Source of the DNA: CAYVKM01 sp964452045
GTDB taxonomy: Bacteria > Calditrichota > Calditrichia > RBG-13-44-9
DNA length: 26,459 bases
Direction: 5' to 3'
Assembly (NCBI GenBank): GCA_964452045.1
Contig: CAYVKM010000050.1
Span: forward strand, 1 to 26,459
The notes below the pieces were generated by a model. It saw only the letters and a list, made by a program, of their open reading frames with translations. It had not been told where the DNA came from and did not search any database. Both the position numbers and the translations under genes were made by a program. Shown piece by piece: positions 16,523-23,157 of this stretch. How positions within the stretch are numbered: the first letter of the stretch is position 1; every line of letters begins with the position of its first letter.

Positions 16523-16897
16523 ATGAAAGTGTTGGTATATGAGACGAGCAACGATCGGGCAAAACTAATCCGGGATCTACTGGGAACTTACCGGTACAAG
16601 GTTTTCTTCAATCATAATGATAACGGTTCACTGGATTCCATTCAGGACATCCGGCCCTCTCTGATTATCATGAGTGTTAACAGTCGTTCTCACATTGAGT
16701 TACTGGAAAAGATTAAACAGCACAACCGATATTCTAAAATTCCGGTCATTTTAATTTCCAAAATCAATTCCCAGGAACTGGTAGACAGATTTAATAAGAT
16801 GCCCAATGTGGATTACCTGGTTGAACCATTTAAGATTAAGAATTTCAGGCATATTGTCGAGCGGTGGATAACTTTCAGGAGTTTATACGTTAATTAA
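16523..16897 (+). CDS. Stand-alone pseudo-receiver domain protein
   Basis: The 124-aa protein has the alternating beta/alpha pattern of a CheY-like receiver (MKVLVYET, PSLIIMSVNS, KIPVILISK, NVDYLVEPF) but lacks the phosphorylation chemistry: the acidic pair is Tyr6-Glu7, the phospho-Asp position is Ser51, and the conserved Lys before Pro-Phe is Glu101. Ser79 at the Thr/Ser switch position remains. It should not be phosphorylated in the normal way and may be a constitutive or protein-binding module. I chose the ATG at 16523 because GGAAGGA lies upstream; an ATG at 16490 would add 11 residues. A TATAAT at 16464-16469 is a likely -10 box. It stands 230 bp after the sigma54 regulator gene, in AT-rich DNA holding an imperfect inverted repeat (TACAAT at 16305, ATTGTA at 16325). 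Confidence 0.8.
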   Translation: MKVLVYETSNDRAKLIRDLLGTYRYKVFFNHNDNGSLDSIQDIRPSLIIMSVNSRSHIELLEKIKQHNRYSKIPVILISKINSQELVDRFNKMPNVDYLVEPFKIKNFRHIVERWITFRSLYVN

Positions 16898-16902
16898 TGG
16901 AA

Positions 16903-16934
16903 AGACTTTTCGTAAAAAGTTTAGAAATTTTTTT
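16903..16934 (+). terminator. Weak intrinsic terminator after the pseudo-receiver
   Basis: AGACTTTT (16903-16910) can pair with AAAAGTTT (16915-16922) over a CGTA loop, with one G-U pair. A run of seven T follows at 16928-16934 after a 5-base gap. The T-run overlaps the end of the convergent gene. The stem is AT-rich. Confidence 0.35.
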
Positions 16935-17934
16935 ATCCCATATCCATTTCATAACTCTTTTCACCGTCCTGCTTGTCTTCCGGTTTTTTCCCGGTGTACA
17001 AAAAACGGTCAAATAAGTTATTATATTTTGTCCACTCGCTATCCGGTAATTGATCATTTCTAATGATCCTCAGCGCAGCATTAGTTTTCACATCTAATTT
17101 TATCAATTGATCGAGTATAATTCCCTCCAGTGTCATTGGTGGTATTGGAGATCCGTTTTCCCGGGTTCCTTCCCTGCTTAAAATTAAATGCAATAGTTTT
17201 TGACTAAGCTCTATTGGAAAATCCGGAATCTCCTTAATTGCTTCATTCGTTTTTTCGAAACTGATGGTAACATGCCCCAAAAGTCGACCTTCGGTGGTGT
17301 ATTCTATGAAACCATCTGTTCCTAATTCGACAGGATTTCCAAGATATTGCAGGATAATCGCAGTTTTTAAGAGATCAAGATCGATGACCGGATAATGTTC
17401 AAATAAAGTCTGGGATAATTCCAATAAGCATACTGTGTGCTCCAGGACGCCATAGAGATAATTATGATGCCACAGTTTTCCGGTTGGAGATTTCACATAA
17501 TTTTGCAGTGCATCATTATCGGGAAATACCTTTTCCAGCAAAAGGTAGAGGTACTCATTTTTAATGTTTTCTATTTGATCCTTAAATTTTTCTAGTAACT
17601 CTTTTATGTTCTTATCGCTCTCTGGTAATAAATCTTCCGCATTTACTTTATCCTCTTTGCTAACCGAACGGATTTTATCGATATGAACTTCTTTAGTATC
17701 TTGAAATAATTTGATCTTCCCCCGGATTTTAATAATTTGACCCGACTTATATTTTCGGAAATTGCTCTCTGCATCATTCCATATTTTGGCCTTTAACCGC
17801 CCACTTTTGTCACCCAATTCAAGTGACAGGTAGGGCTCTCCATTTTGCTTGTACCTCAACTCTTTTTTTCGGATAATACAGTAACCAAGAAAATCCTCTC
17901 CAATTTTCAGGTTTTTTATCCCCTTTGTTTTCAT
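16933..17934 (-). CDS. YhaM-like OB-fold/HD-domain protein with a degraded HD site
   Basis: The N-terminal OB-fold (about 8-92; DFLGYCIIRKKELRYKQNGE then YLSLELGDKSGRLKAKIW) and C-terminal HD-like domain (about 155-300) match the YhaM 3'-5' exoribonuclease family in order and length (333 aa). Several family residues remain: the His pair at 156-157, LEHT (His166), GH at 220-221, GSPIPPM at 261-267 and LD at 280-281. The hallmark HD in the family's LLHDIGK is Gln196-Tyr197, the downstream SHHG becomes SREG, and the Asp of ADNLD becomes Ile278. Metal-dependent cleavage is therefore unlikely; nucleic-acid binding through the OB-fold is plausible. GGAGG lies 5 bases before the ATG. The gene is divergent from the phosphodiesterase gene and ends close to the pseudo-receiver gene. 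Confidence 0.85.
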   Translation of the reverse strand: MKTKGIKNLKIGEDFLGYCIIRKKELRYKQNGEPYLSLELGDKSGRLKAKIWNDAESNFRKYKSGQIIKIRGKIKLFQDTKEVHIDKIRSVSKEDKVNAEDLLPESDKNIKELLEKFKDQIENIKNEYLYLLLEKVFPDNDALQNYVKSPTGKLWHHNYLYGVLEHTVCLLELSQTLFEHYPVIDLDLLKTAIILQYLGNPVELGTDGFIEYTTEGRLLGHVTISFEKTNEAIKEIPDFPIELSQKLLHLILSREGTRENGSPIPPMTLEGIILDQLIKLDVKTNAALRIIRNDQLPDSEWTKYNNLFDRFLYTGKKPEDKQDGEKSYEMDMG

Positions 17935-17977
17935 ATAACCCTCCGATATATGATTGACAGCTGAGTCTAAATCCGGG

Positions 17978-18007
17978 AGTATATCTTTAATTTTTTGAAT
18001 ATTACAA
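17978..18007 (-). promoter_or_regulatory. Possible promoter for the YhaM-like gene
   Basis: On the minus strand TTGTAA (18002-18007) and TATACT (17978-17983) are separated by 18 bases, about 45 bases before the start codon. The match is moderate and the region is AT-rich, so chance is possible. Confidence 0.3.
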
Positions 18008-18058
18008 ATTTTTTTAAAAGATATCTATTTTTTTATGAATTTATGAAATTTTTGTCAA

Positions 18059-18087
18059 TTGATTCGATTATTTGATTGAGCTATTTT
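18059..18087 (+). promoter_or_regulatory. Possible promoter for the phosphodiesterase gene
   Basis: TTGATT (18059-18064), 17 bases, then TATTTT (18082-18087), about 33 bases before the ATG at 18121. The match to sigma70 boxes is moderate. Confidence 0.35.
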
Positions 18088-18120
18088 TATTTAACAAAAT
18101 AAACTTATTTCAGAGACTGT

Positions 18121-18606
18121 ATGGAACTTGGTATTATATCCGATACGCATAATAAACTTCCCGATGAAATATTTGGAATTTTTAAAGGTGTTGATATTAT
18201 CTTACATGCCGGTGATATCGGGAGTATGGACATCATTACCAGATTGAATCAAATTGCCCCAACTAAAGTAGTCTATGGAAATACCGATATTTATTCAATT
18301 GCTTCCGTATTACCGTCCAAGTTAAAAATGGAAATTGAAGACCTTAATTTTTTACTGATCCACAATATCGGGAATATCAAAAATTTTTCCTGGAAGATCT
18401 TAAGAGGAGATTATAAACCAATTCCTGATGTGGTGGTATATGGTCATACCCATACCCCCACTTTTAGCAGGTATTCTGAGATTCTTTTTATAAATCCTGG
18501 AAGTGCCGGACTGCCCCGTGGTGGATACCCGGCTTCGGTAATGAAAATTCAGGTTGTAAAGGGAAAGATAATTCAGGATCAGCTGATTAAATTAGGTCAG
18601 CATTAA
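18121..18606 (+). CDS. YfcE/MJ0936-type metallophosphodiesterase
   Basis: This 161-aa calcineurin-like phosphoesterase has all metal-site motifs: SDTH (Asp8, His10), HAGD (Asp32), GNTD (Asn54), LIHN (His81), and GHTHTP (His109, His111), plus the NPGS loop at 125-128. Family members hydrolyse phosphodiesters, often tested with artificial substrates; the natural substrate is not known. The length fits the small YfcE group. It is a single-gene unit followed by a strong bidirectional terminator. Confidence 0.92.
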   Translation: MELGIISDTHNKLPDEIFGIFKGVDIILHAGDIGSMDIITRLNQIAPTKVVYGNTDIYSIASVLPSKLKMEIEDLNFLLIHNIGNIKNFSWKILRGDYKPIPDVVVYGHTHTPTFSRYSEILFINPGSAGLPRGGYPASVMKIQVVKGKIIQDQLIKLGQH

Positions 18607-18634
18607 AAGGAATTTTAACGTCAAATCCACTAGA

Positions 18635-18670
18635 AATAAAAAGTCCGAATTTGTATTCGGACTTTTTATT
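18635..18670. terminator. Bidirectional intrinsic terminator
   Basis: A perfect 16-bp inverted repeat (AATAAAAAGTCCGAAT at 18635-18650, its complement at 18655-18670) with a TTGT loop. The GTCCGAAT core is flanked by A5 on one side and T5 on the other, so it can end transcription from both the rightward phosphodiesterase gene and the leftward gene ending at 18690. Confidence 0.9.
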
Positions 18671-18689
18671 TAACAGTAATTCCTTTACT

Positions 18690-18884
18690 TCAGGCGTATA
18701 CTTCTTTTTCGTTACATTTGCAGACACGAATATTATCTGTTTGATATTTCCAGCTCTGGTTGTCTTCGGAAAAAACGGATTCTACTTTTTTTACATAAGT
18801 ATATATGTCGCCACATACCGGACAGCTTTGCCCCATTTTGTGTGCTTTGGCTACCTTTGAAGCGAAGTCCTGTTTCTTTGCCAT
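18690..18884 (-). CDS. Small Cys4 (putative zinc-binding) protein, hypothetical
   Basis: This 64-aa basic protein begins MAKKQDFASKVAKAHKMGQ, then has CPVC (Cys21, Cys24) and CKC (Cys55, Cys57), which could bind one zinc ion; the spacing C-X2-C...C-X-C is not a standard ribbon. AGGAG lies 8 bases before the ATG. It is the last gene of the leftward run after the GAF/GGDEF-like gene (62 bp gap) and is closed by the terminator at 18635-18670. I do not recognise a named family. Confidence 0.75.
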   Translation of the reverse strand: MAKKQDFASKVAKAHKMGQSCPVCGDIYTYVKKVESVFSEDNQSWKYQTDNIRVCKCNEKEVYA

Positions 18885-18946
18885 GTCTATGTTCTCCTAT
18901 TTTTCTTATTTTTCAAAAGTTTGGTAAATAATATGGTTATTTCATT

Positions 18947-20737
18947 CTACTCAACGTTGGAAGAGTCTGCTTGTTCCTTCCGCTCATCATATTCCTGGAA
19001 AACAGCAATTGAATTTGGCCCAATTAGTCTGGCCTGTTTAATGGACTCTTCACCTTTTTTTATTACTGTTTCAATGTCGCTTCCGAGATGTTTATTTGGT
19101 ACGATTCCAATATTCACATAGAAATCAAATGCCTGACCGTTTCCCCATACCTTTTTATCGCGAAGTTTCGACATTATTTTTTCCGCAAATTCATCGAAGC
19201 CATTTCCATCTTTCTGGACATTCGCAATCGCAAATGTTTCCTGAAAAAGCCGGAAAATATAGTCAGTCTCTTTCAGGTTTGGCAACACTAAAGATAAAAA
19301 TTCCGATATAACCTGCTTGTACAGCTCTTCACTCTCCTCCTTCAGCTGGAAATATATTTTTAAGAAGAGCAGATTGCAGTTTAGGCTGAGTTTTAATGCC
19401 CGTTTGATTTCCCGGGACATGATATGTTTGAATGCGGTCAGGTTCTCCAGCTGGGTTAACTCGTCCTTAAACGTGGTTAGTTTTAGTTTATCCAGAGTTA
19501 GAGTTGTTGTATGCAGTGTGGCAACCTGGTTGGCAATGGTTTGCAAAATTCTTTTATGCTGATCCTTAAAATTTTTTGGCCGGTAACTTTCCAGACAAAT
19601 TGCCCCAATTATTTTCTTTTTATTGGCGATAGGTATACTCAGAAGTGAGAGGTATTCTTTGGACGGTGTTTCATCAGTAGAAAAACGGGGAACATAATTT
19701 TCCTTGGTGGAAAAATCCTCTACTAAAAGGGATTGGTTCTTGCGCATCACCCACCCAACCATTCCTTCGGAAAGCGGGAAGATCTTGTCTCTTTTAAGAT
19801 TTCCGGTTCCACCTTTAATGTCGAACAGTTTTCCCTGATTGTCGCCCAACTTGGTGGAAACCGAGATTCGATCGCAGGGAATAATTTTAGGTACTTTTGA
19901 AAGCAGGTAATCCCAAAGGTCATCTACAGTCTGAATTTCATTTAATTCTTTACTGACATCAAACAGAATGTGGGTAAGCCAGTTTTCTGATTCATACTCA
20001 TACAATTTATTGCTATCGAAAAGTTTAATGGTGATCAGGTTACCAAATTGCTTCAAAATATCGAGATCGTCATTGCTGTATGCTTCTTGCGCAGCTGTAT
20101 CGACACAGAGAACGCCCACGATAAGCTCTTTGAAGAATACCGGCACTCCGGCAAATGAATTGGAGGTATTTTCCCCTTCTTTATAATACGGTAAAATTTC
20201 AGTCCCCTGGGGAAGATGATTTTCAATCAGGGAGTTTCGGTTTCTAAGAACCAGGCTGGGAAGGCCCTTGCTGATCTCGAAACTTTTTGCAGGGATAACG
20301 TTGGCTTCCCGATCGGTCAAATATCTGCGGATGGTAAATTCCTTTTTTGAATAATTGGCAAAGAGCAGGATAACCGTGTCTGATACCAGCACATTTTTTA
20401 TCAGAGAAAGGGTATAATCCAAAAATTTTTCAAATAATTCTTCAACATCTTCGTCGTTTTCAATATGAAGCCAGTTTTGCTCGTTTTCCTTGAGCTCAGG
20501 GAGTTCCTGATCTGCCTCATCTTCCTGATCTGTTTCTTCCTGGTACTGGGTCTGATAATAGAGGTAGGCAACGAACACAACAAAATAAAGTACTTTAAGG
20601 ATGAGCCACCCCAGGCTGGATGGTAACAAACTGAGGATAAAAAATATAATAATTCCAATGAGAATTGAAATATAAAAGTATGAACGAGGCACGGGGCGAA
20701 ATAAATTGAAAAACATGGATATCCGATAAAAATTCAC
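18947..20737 (-). CDS. Membrane-anchored tandem GAF protein with degenerate GGDEF domain
   Basis: The 596-aa protein has two N-terminal membrane segments (about 20-38 and 42-60), an acidic linker (66-90), two GAF domains (about 92-242 and 252-410), and a C-terminal domain (about 418-580) with diguanylate-cyclase architecture. The entry motif DELTQLENLTAF (425-436) is conserved, but the signature is Phe498-Gln-Glu-Thr-Phe502 in place of GGDEF, and the metal-binding Asp strand reads LKIYFQLKEES. Cyclic di-GMP synthesis is therefore unlikely; GTP or partner binding is possible. The GAF domains probably sense a small ligand. The start is a GTG at 20737; an ATG at 20716 (residue 8) is the alternative, and neither has a clear ribosome site. 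It lies 66 bp after the anti-sigma gene. Confidence 0.85.
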   Translation of the reverse strand: MNFYRISMFFNLFRPVPRSYFYISILIGIIIFFILSLLPSSLGWLILKVLYFVVFVAYLYYQTQYQEETDQEDEADQELPELKENEQNWLHIENDEDVEELFEKFLDYTLSLIKNVLVSDTVILLFANYSKKEFTIRRYLTDREANVIPAKSFEISKGLPSLVLRNRNSLIENHLPQGTEILPYYKEGENTSNSFAGVPVFFKELIVGVLCVDTAAQEAYSNDDLDILKQFGNLITIKLFDSNKLYEYESENWLTHILFDVSKELNEIQTVDDLWDYLLSKVPKIIPCDRISVSTKLGDNQGKLFDIKGGTGNLKRDKIFPLSEGMVGWVMRKNQSLLVEDFSTKENYVPRFSTDETPSKEYLSLLSIPIANKKKIIGAICLESYRPKNFKDQHKRILQTIANQVATLHTTTLTLDKLKLTTFKDELTQLENLTAFKHIMSREIKRALKLSLNCNLLFLKIYFQLKEESEELYKQVISEFLSLVLPNLKETDYIFRLFQETFAIANVQKDGNGFDEFAEKIMSKLRDKKVWGNGQAFDFYVNIGIVPNKHLGSDIETVIKKGEESIKQARLIGPNSIAVFQEYDERKEQADSSNVE

Positions 20738-20803
20738 TGAACAAAAATTTAGAGAACTTTTACCAATAAATCCAATGAAATTTTGATAAGAAAAGGCGGA
20801 TTG

Positions 20804-21322
20804 TTAATTGCCCCCGACTTGCAAAAACCCTTCTTGTTTGATCCGGCTGGTATCATTACGACTAGAATCCGGGATCAAAGTCGTCTTCCCTGATTGCGAT
20901 GGCAGCGCCTGACCCCCACCTGTAGATGACTTGCCAACGGAGATCTGAGTGCTGGCTGGTGAATTAACCGGTGTCTGAGAGGTATCCGTAGTGTTGTTAA
21001 AGACAAAGAAAAGACCAAGCGTGGCTAAAACAATTGCAGATCCCATAGCAGGCAATTTCCAATTTTGAAATTGAAAAGGAATAATCTGGGCTCTTTTTTC
21101 GGAGTTAAATATTTGTTGTCTTAAACGCTGTTCAAAATCAGGGGAAGATGATATCTGAGGTAATTGCTTCAGACTTTGTTGGATGATTCTCATTTGTCTG
21201 AATATTTCCTGACAACTAGGACACACAGTAAAATGAGTATCCAAAGCTTTACGTTGTTCGGTTGATAACTCACCGTCTAAATAACTTGAAAAATTGGATC
21301 TAAATTTGTCACAATCCATCAT
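20804..21322 (-). CDS. Zinc-finger (HC2) anti-sigma factor
   Basis: The 172-aa protein starts MMDCDKFRSNFSSYLDGELS and carries the anti-sigma ZAS signature His30-X3-Cys34-X2-Cys37. A helical part (38-90), one membrane segment (about 91-108) and an extracytoplasmic Ser/Thr/Gln/Pro-rich tail follow, the usual layout of a membrane-bound RseA/RsiW-like anti-sigma factor. It should bind and hold the ECF sigma factor encoded 22 bp upstream until a signal triggers release. I chose the ATG at 21322 because AGGA lies 6 bases upstream; an upstream ATG at 21373 would overlap the sigma gene. The tail is poorly conserved in such proteins and gives no clue to the signal. Confidence 0.88.
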   Translation of the reverse strand: MMDCDKFRSNFSSYLDGELSTEQRKALDTHFTVCPSCQEIFRQMRIIQQSLKQLPQISSSPDFEQRLRQQIFNSEKRAQIIPFQFQNWKLPAMGSAIVLATLGLFFVFNNTTDTSQTPVNSPASTQISVGKSSTGGGQALPSQSGKTTLIPDSSRNDTSRIKQEGFLQVGGN

Positions 21323-21344
21323 AGGCAATCCTTTCTGTGAGGCT

Positions 21345-21959
21345 TTAGTTAGCACCTTTTGGTTCGTTTTCATATAAAAATTTTAAATCTTCCTGTAATT
21401 TCAACCGCCCTCTATTTACCCGGGATTTTACTGTTCCCAGGGGAATGTTTAAAATCTGACTGATCTCCTCGTATGCAAAGCCTTGAATGTCCCTTAAAAT
21501 AATTACTTCCTTAAATTTTGCCGGCAACTTTTCTATTGCCTTTTGAATAATGTCTTCCTGAATTGTACTGTCGACTTTACGATCGGGTCCGTGCTCTTTA
21601 TCAGGAATATCAAAATCTCTTTCTTCATTAACAAAATTACTCACCGAAAAGATTTTATGCCTTTTTCTCCTTCGCAACTCCGTTTTAGCCAGGTTACCAG
21701 CTATCGTATATACCCAGGTGGAAAATTTCGCAATTTCCTTATAGTAATGTTTATTTTTATAAACTCTTAAAAATGTTTCCTGAACAATGTCTTCGGCATC
21801 AGTTCGGTTCCCGACAAATCGATAAACGAAGTTGAGCAACTGGTCCTTATATCTTCGTACCAAAATGTCAAAAGCTTGAACATCGCCTTGCTGAAACCTC
21901 GCAATTAATTGTTCATCTGTAACTGTGGCTTTCTTTCGATCTTTTACTTTGGTTATCAT
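21345..21959 (-). CDS. ECF (group IV) sigma factor, RpoE-like
   Basis: The 204-aa protein has sigma region 2 (about 18-85; FDILVRRYKDQLLNFVYRFV then DAEDIVQETFLRVYK) and region 4 (about 140-195; LPAKFKEVIILRDIQG, then AYEEISQILNIPLGTVKSRV helix-turn-helix), with no region 3, as expected for ECF factors. It should redirect RNA polymerase to envelope or stress promoters and be held by the anti-sigma factor encoded next. A GGAACTT-N15-GTTAAA promoter sits 16 to 44 bases before its start, suggesting autoregulation. There is no clear ribosome site, and transcription from that promoter would give a very short leader. It follows holA by 49 bp. Confidence 0.94.
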   Translation of the reverse strand: MITKVKDRKKATVTDEQLIARFQQGDVQAFDILVRRYKDQLLNFVYRFVGNRTDAEDIVQETFLRVYKNKHYYKEIAKFSTWVYTIAGNLAKTELRRRKRHKIFSVSNFVNEERDFDIPDKEHGPDRKVDSTIQEDIIQKAIEKLPAKFKEVIILRDIQGFAYEEISQILNIPLGTVKSRVNRGRLKLQEDLKFLYENEPKGAN

Positions 21960-21974
21960 GAATGAAACCGGATT

Positions 21975-22002
21975 TTTAACGTTAACATTATATTGAAGTT
22001 CC
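21975..22002 (-). promoter_or_regulatory. ECF-sigma-type promoter GGAACTT-N15-GTTAAA
   Basis: On the minus strand GGAACTT (22002 down to 21996) is followed by 15 bases and GTTAAA (21980 to 21975). The -35 box is identical to the E. coli sigma-E consensus and the -10 box is close to it. The start codon of the ECF sigma gene is at 21959. Position, spacing and the adjacent gene all fit an autoregulatory promoter. Other GGAACTT strings occur in this window, but within coding sequence. Confidence 0.6.
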
Positions 22003-22008
22003 CACGAT

Positions 22009-23031
22009 TTATTTTGAATTTAGGATTTGTCGACTCAACATGTCAAGAATAATTTTGGCATCGGTTGTACTATTCTTCAAATCAACATCAGTTTGAGATA
22101 ACAAATTTAATACGCTAAGGATTCCCGTGAATTTCCAGGCCGTACTCTGGACTTCATATTCCCGGTAATATTTACTAAAAATTTTAAGCTCCTGACTAAT
22201 TTTCTCCGGGCTTCGTGTCCCGCTACGGTGAAATCCTTTAATCCGCCACAAAATTGTAAAGTGACGAAACAATTGGCTTACAATGTACTGGGGAGAGACT
22301 CCGCTATCAAGGAGATTTGATAAAATAAGGATCGATTTTTCAAAATTCCCGGAGACTAACTGACGATTGTACTCGAAAATATCCTGGGTAACATAAACAG
22401 CAGCAACTTGCTCCACTTCCGGCGAATCAATCATCTTTTTATCGCTGAAATACTGAACAATATTGTTGATCTGAAAAGTGAGGTCAGATAGTTGTGATCC
22501 TACATAGAAGAGCAAAAGCTCCAGGGCGTCGTTGCTAATTTCCTTGCCGGCCTTCTTAAACTCTTCCCTGACAAACCGGTTTAATTCGTTTGTTCTCAGT
22601 GGCAGCAGATTCACCGTTGTCAGAAGTTCTTTCAGCTGATTTAGCCTGGTCTGGTAAAGGGAGGAATTACTGGTATGTAAAATGAGGCAAATCTCCGGTG
22701 GCATTTTTTCTAAAAATTTTATCAGCCGTTCAACTTCATTTTGCTTCAGACTATGGGCATCCCGGAGAAGGATCAGTTTTTTCTGGGAAAACAGACCGGA
22801 TCCTGCACCCAATGAAATCACTTTATCTGCTCCTTCTTCACTAGCATACCGGATAAAGTAATTTAGTTCCGGATCAACTTTTTTGAGGAATACCTCCTTA
22901 ATTTTATTGATCAGGTTTTCGCCCAGCAGGTGTTCTTCGCCAAATAAAAGATAAGCTGGTTTTATTAGACCATCCTCAACTTCTTTGATGGCCTGCTGAC
23001 AGTATAATTTTCTCGGCTGGTCAGCGGTCAT
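22009..23031 (-). CDS. holA: DNA polymerase III delta subunit
   Basis: HolA is the clamp-loader wrench subunit that opens the beta clamp. The 340 aa have the domain plan of delta: an N-terminal AAA+-like domain without a working P-loop, beginning KPAYLLFGEEHLL (24-36), followed by RYASEEGADKVISLGAGSGLFSQKKLILLRD (near 61-91), then LLPLRTNELNRFVREEFKKAG (141-161), and the C-terminal helical collar with GVSPQYIVSQLFRHF (245-259). Its ATG is 3 bases after the stop of the MetS-like gene, so it is likely co-transcribed with the transporter. Divergent in sequence, as the delta subunit usually is, but recognisable. Confidence 0.9.
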   Translation of the reverse strand: MTADQPRKLYCQQAIKEVEDGLIKPAYLLFGEEHLLGENLINKIKEVFLKKVDPELNYFIRYASEEGADKVISLGAGSGLFSQKKLILLRDAHSLKQNEVERLIKFLEKMPPEICLILHTSNSSLYQTRLNQLKELLTTVNLLPLRTNELNRFVREEFKKAGKEISNDALELLLFYVGSQLSDLTFQINNIVQYFSDKKMIDSPEVEQVAAVYVTQDIFEYNRQLVSGNFEKSILILSNLLDSGVSPQYIVSQLFRHFTILWRIKGFHRSGTRSPEKISQELKIFSKYYREYEVQSTAWKFTGILSVLNLLSQTDVDLKNSTTDAKIILDMLSRQILNSK

Positions 23032-23034
23032 GAG

Positions 23035-23154
23035 TTATTTCTTCCGATCTTTGGATTCCTTTTCCCGTTTATAGGCACGCTGCAGAAAATATGAGAAGCC
23101 ACCCCAGATACTGCCCAACAAAATGATCATCATAATTATAGCGTTAGTACTCAT
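23035..23154 (-). CDS. Small subunit of an NSS amino-acid symporter, MetS-like (39 aa)
   Basis: The frame begins MSTNAIIMMIILLGSIWGGF and continues with SYFLQRAYKREKESKDRKK, i.e. one membrane helix and a strongly basic cytoplasmic tail. The opening MST-x-AI-x-MMI and the WGG match the small subunit family of methionine/alanine importers (MaAIMP_sms; Corynebacterium MetS) as I remember it. MetS is needed for transport by the large subunit MetP in that system. Its ATG begins 3 bases after the transporter stop, and its own stop is 3 bases before the holA ATG, so the three genes are translationally linked. It is too short for most gene callers. Substrate of the complex is not certain. Confidence 0.8.
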   Translation of the reverse strand: MSTNAIIMMIILLGSIWGGFSYFLQRAYKREKESKDRKK

Positions 23155-23157
23155 AGA

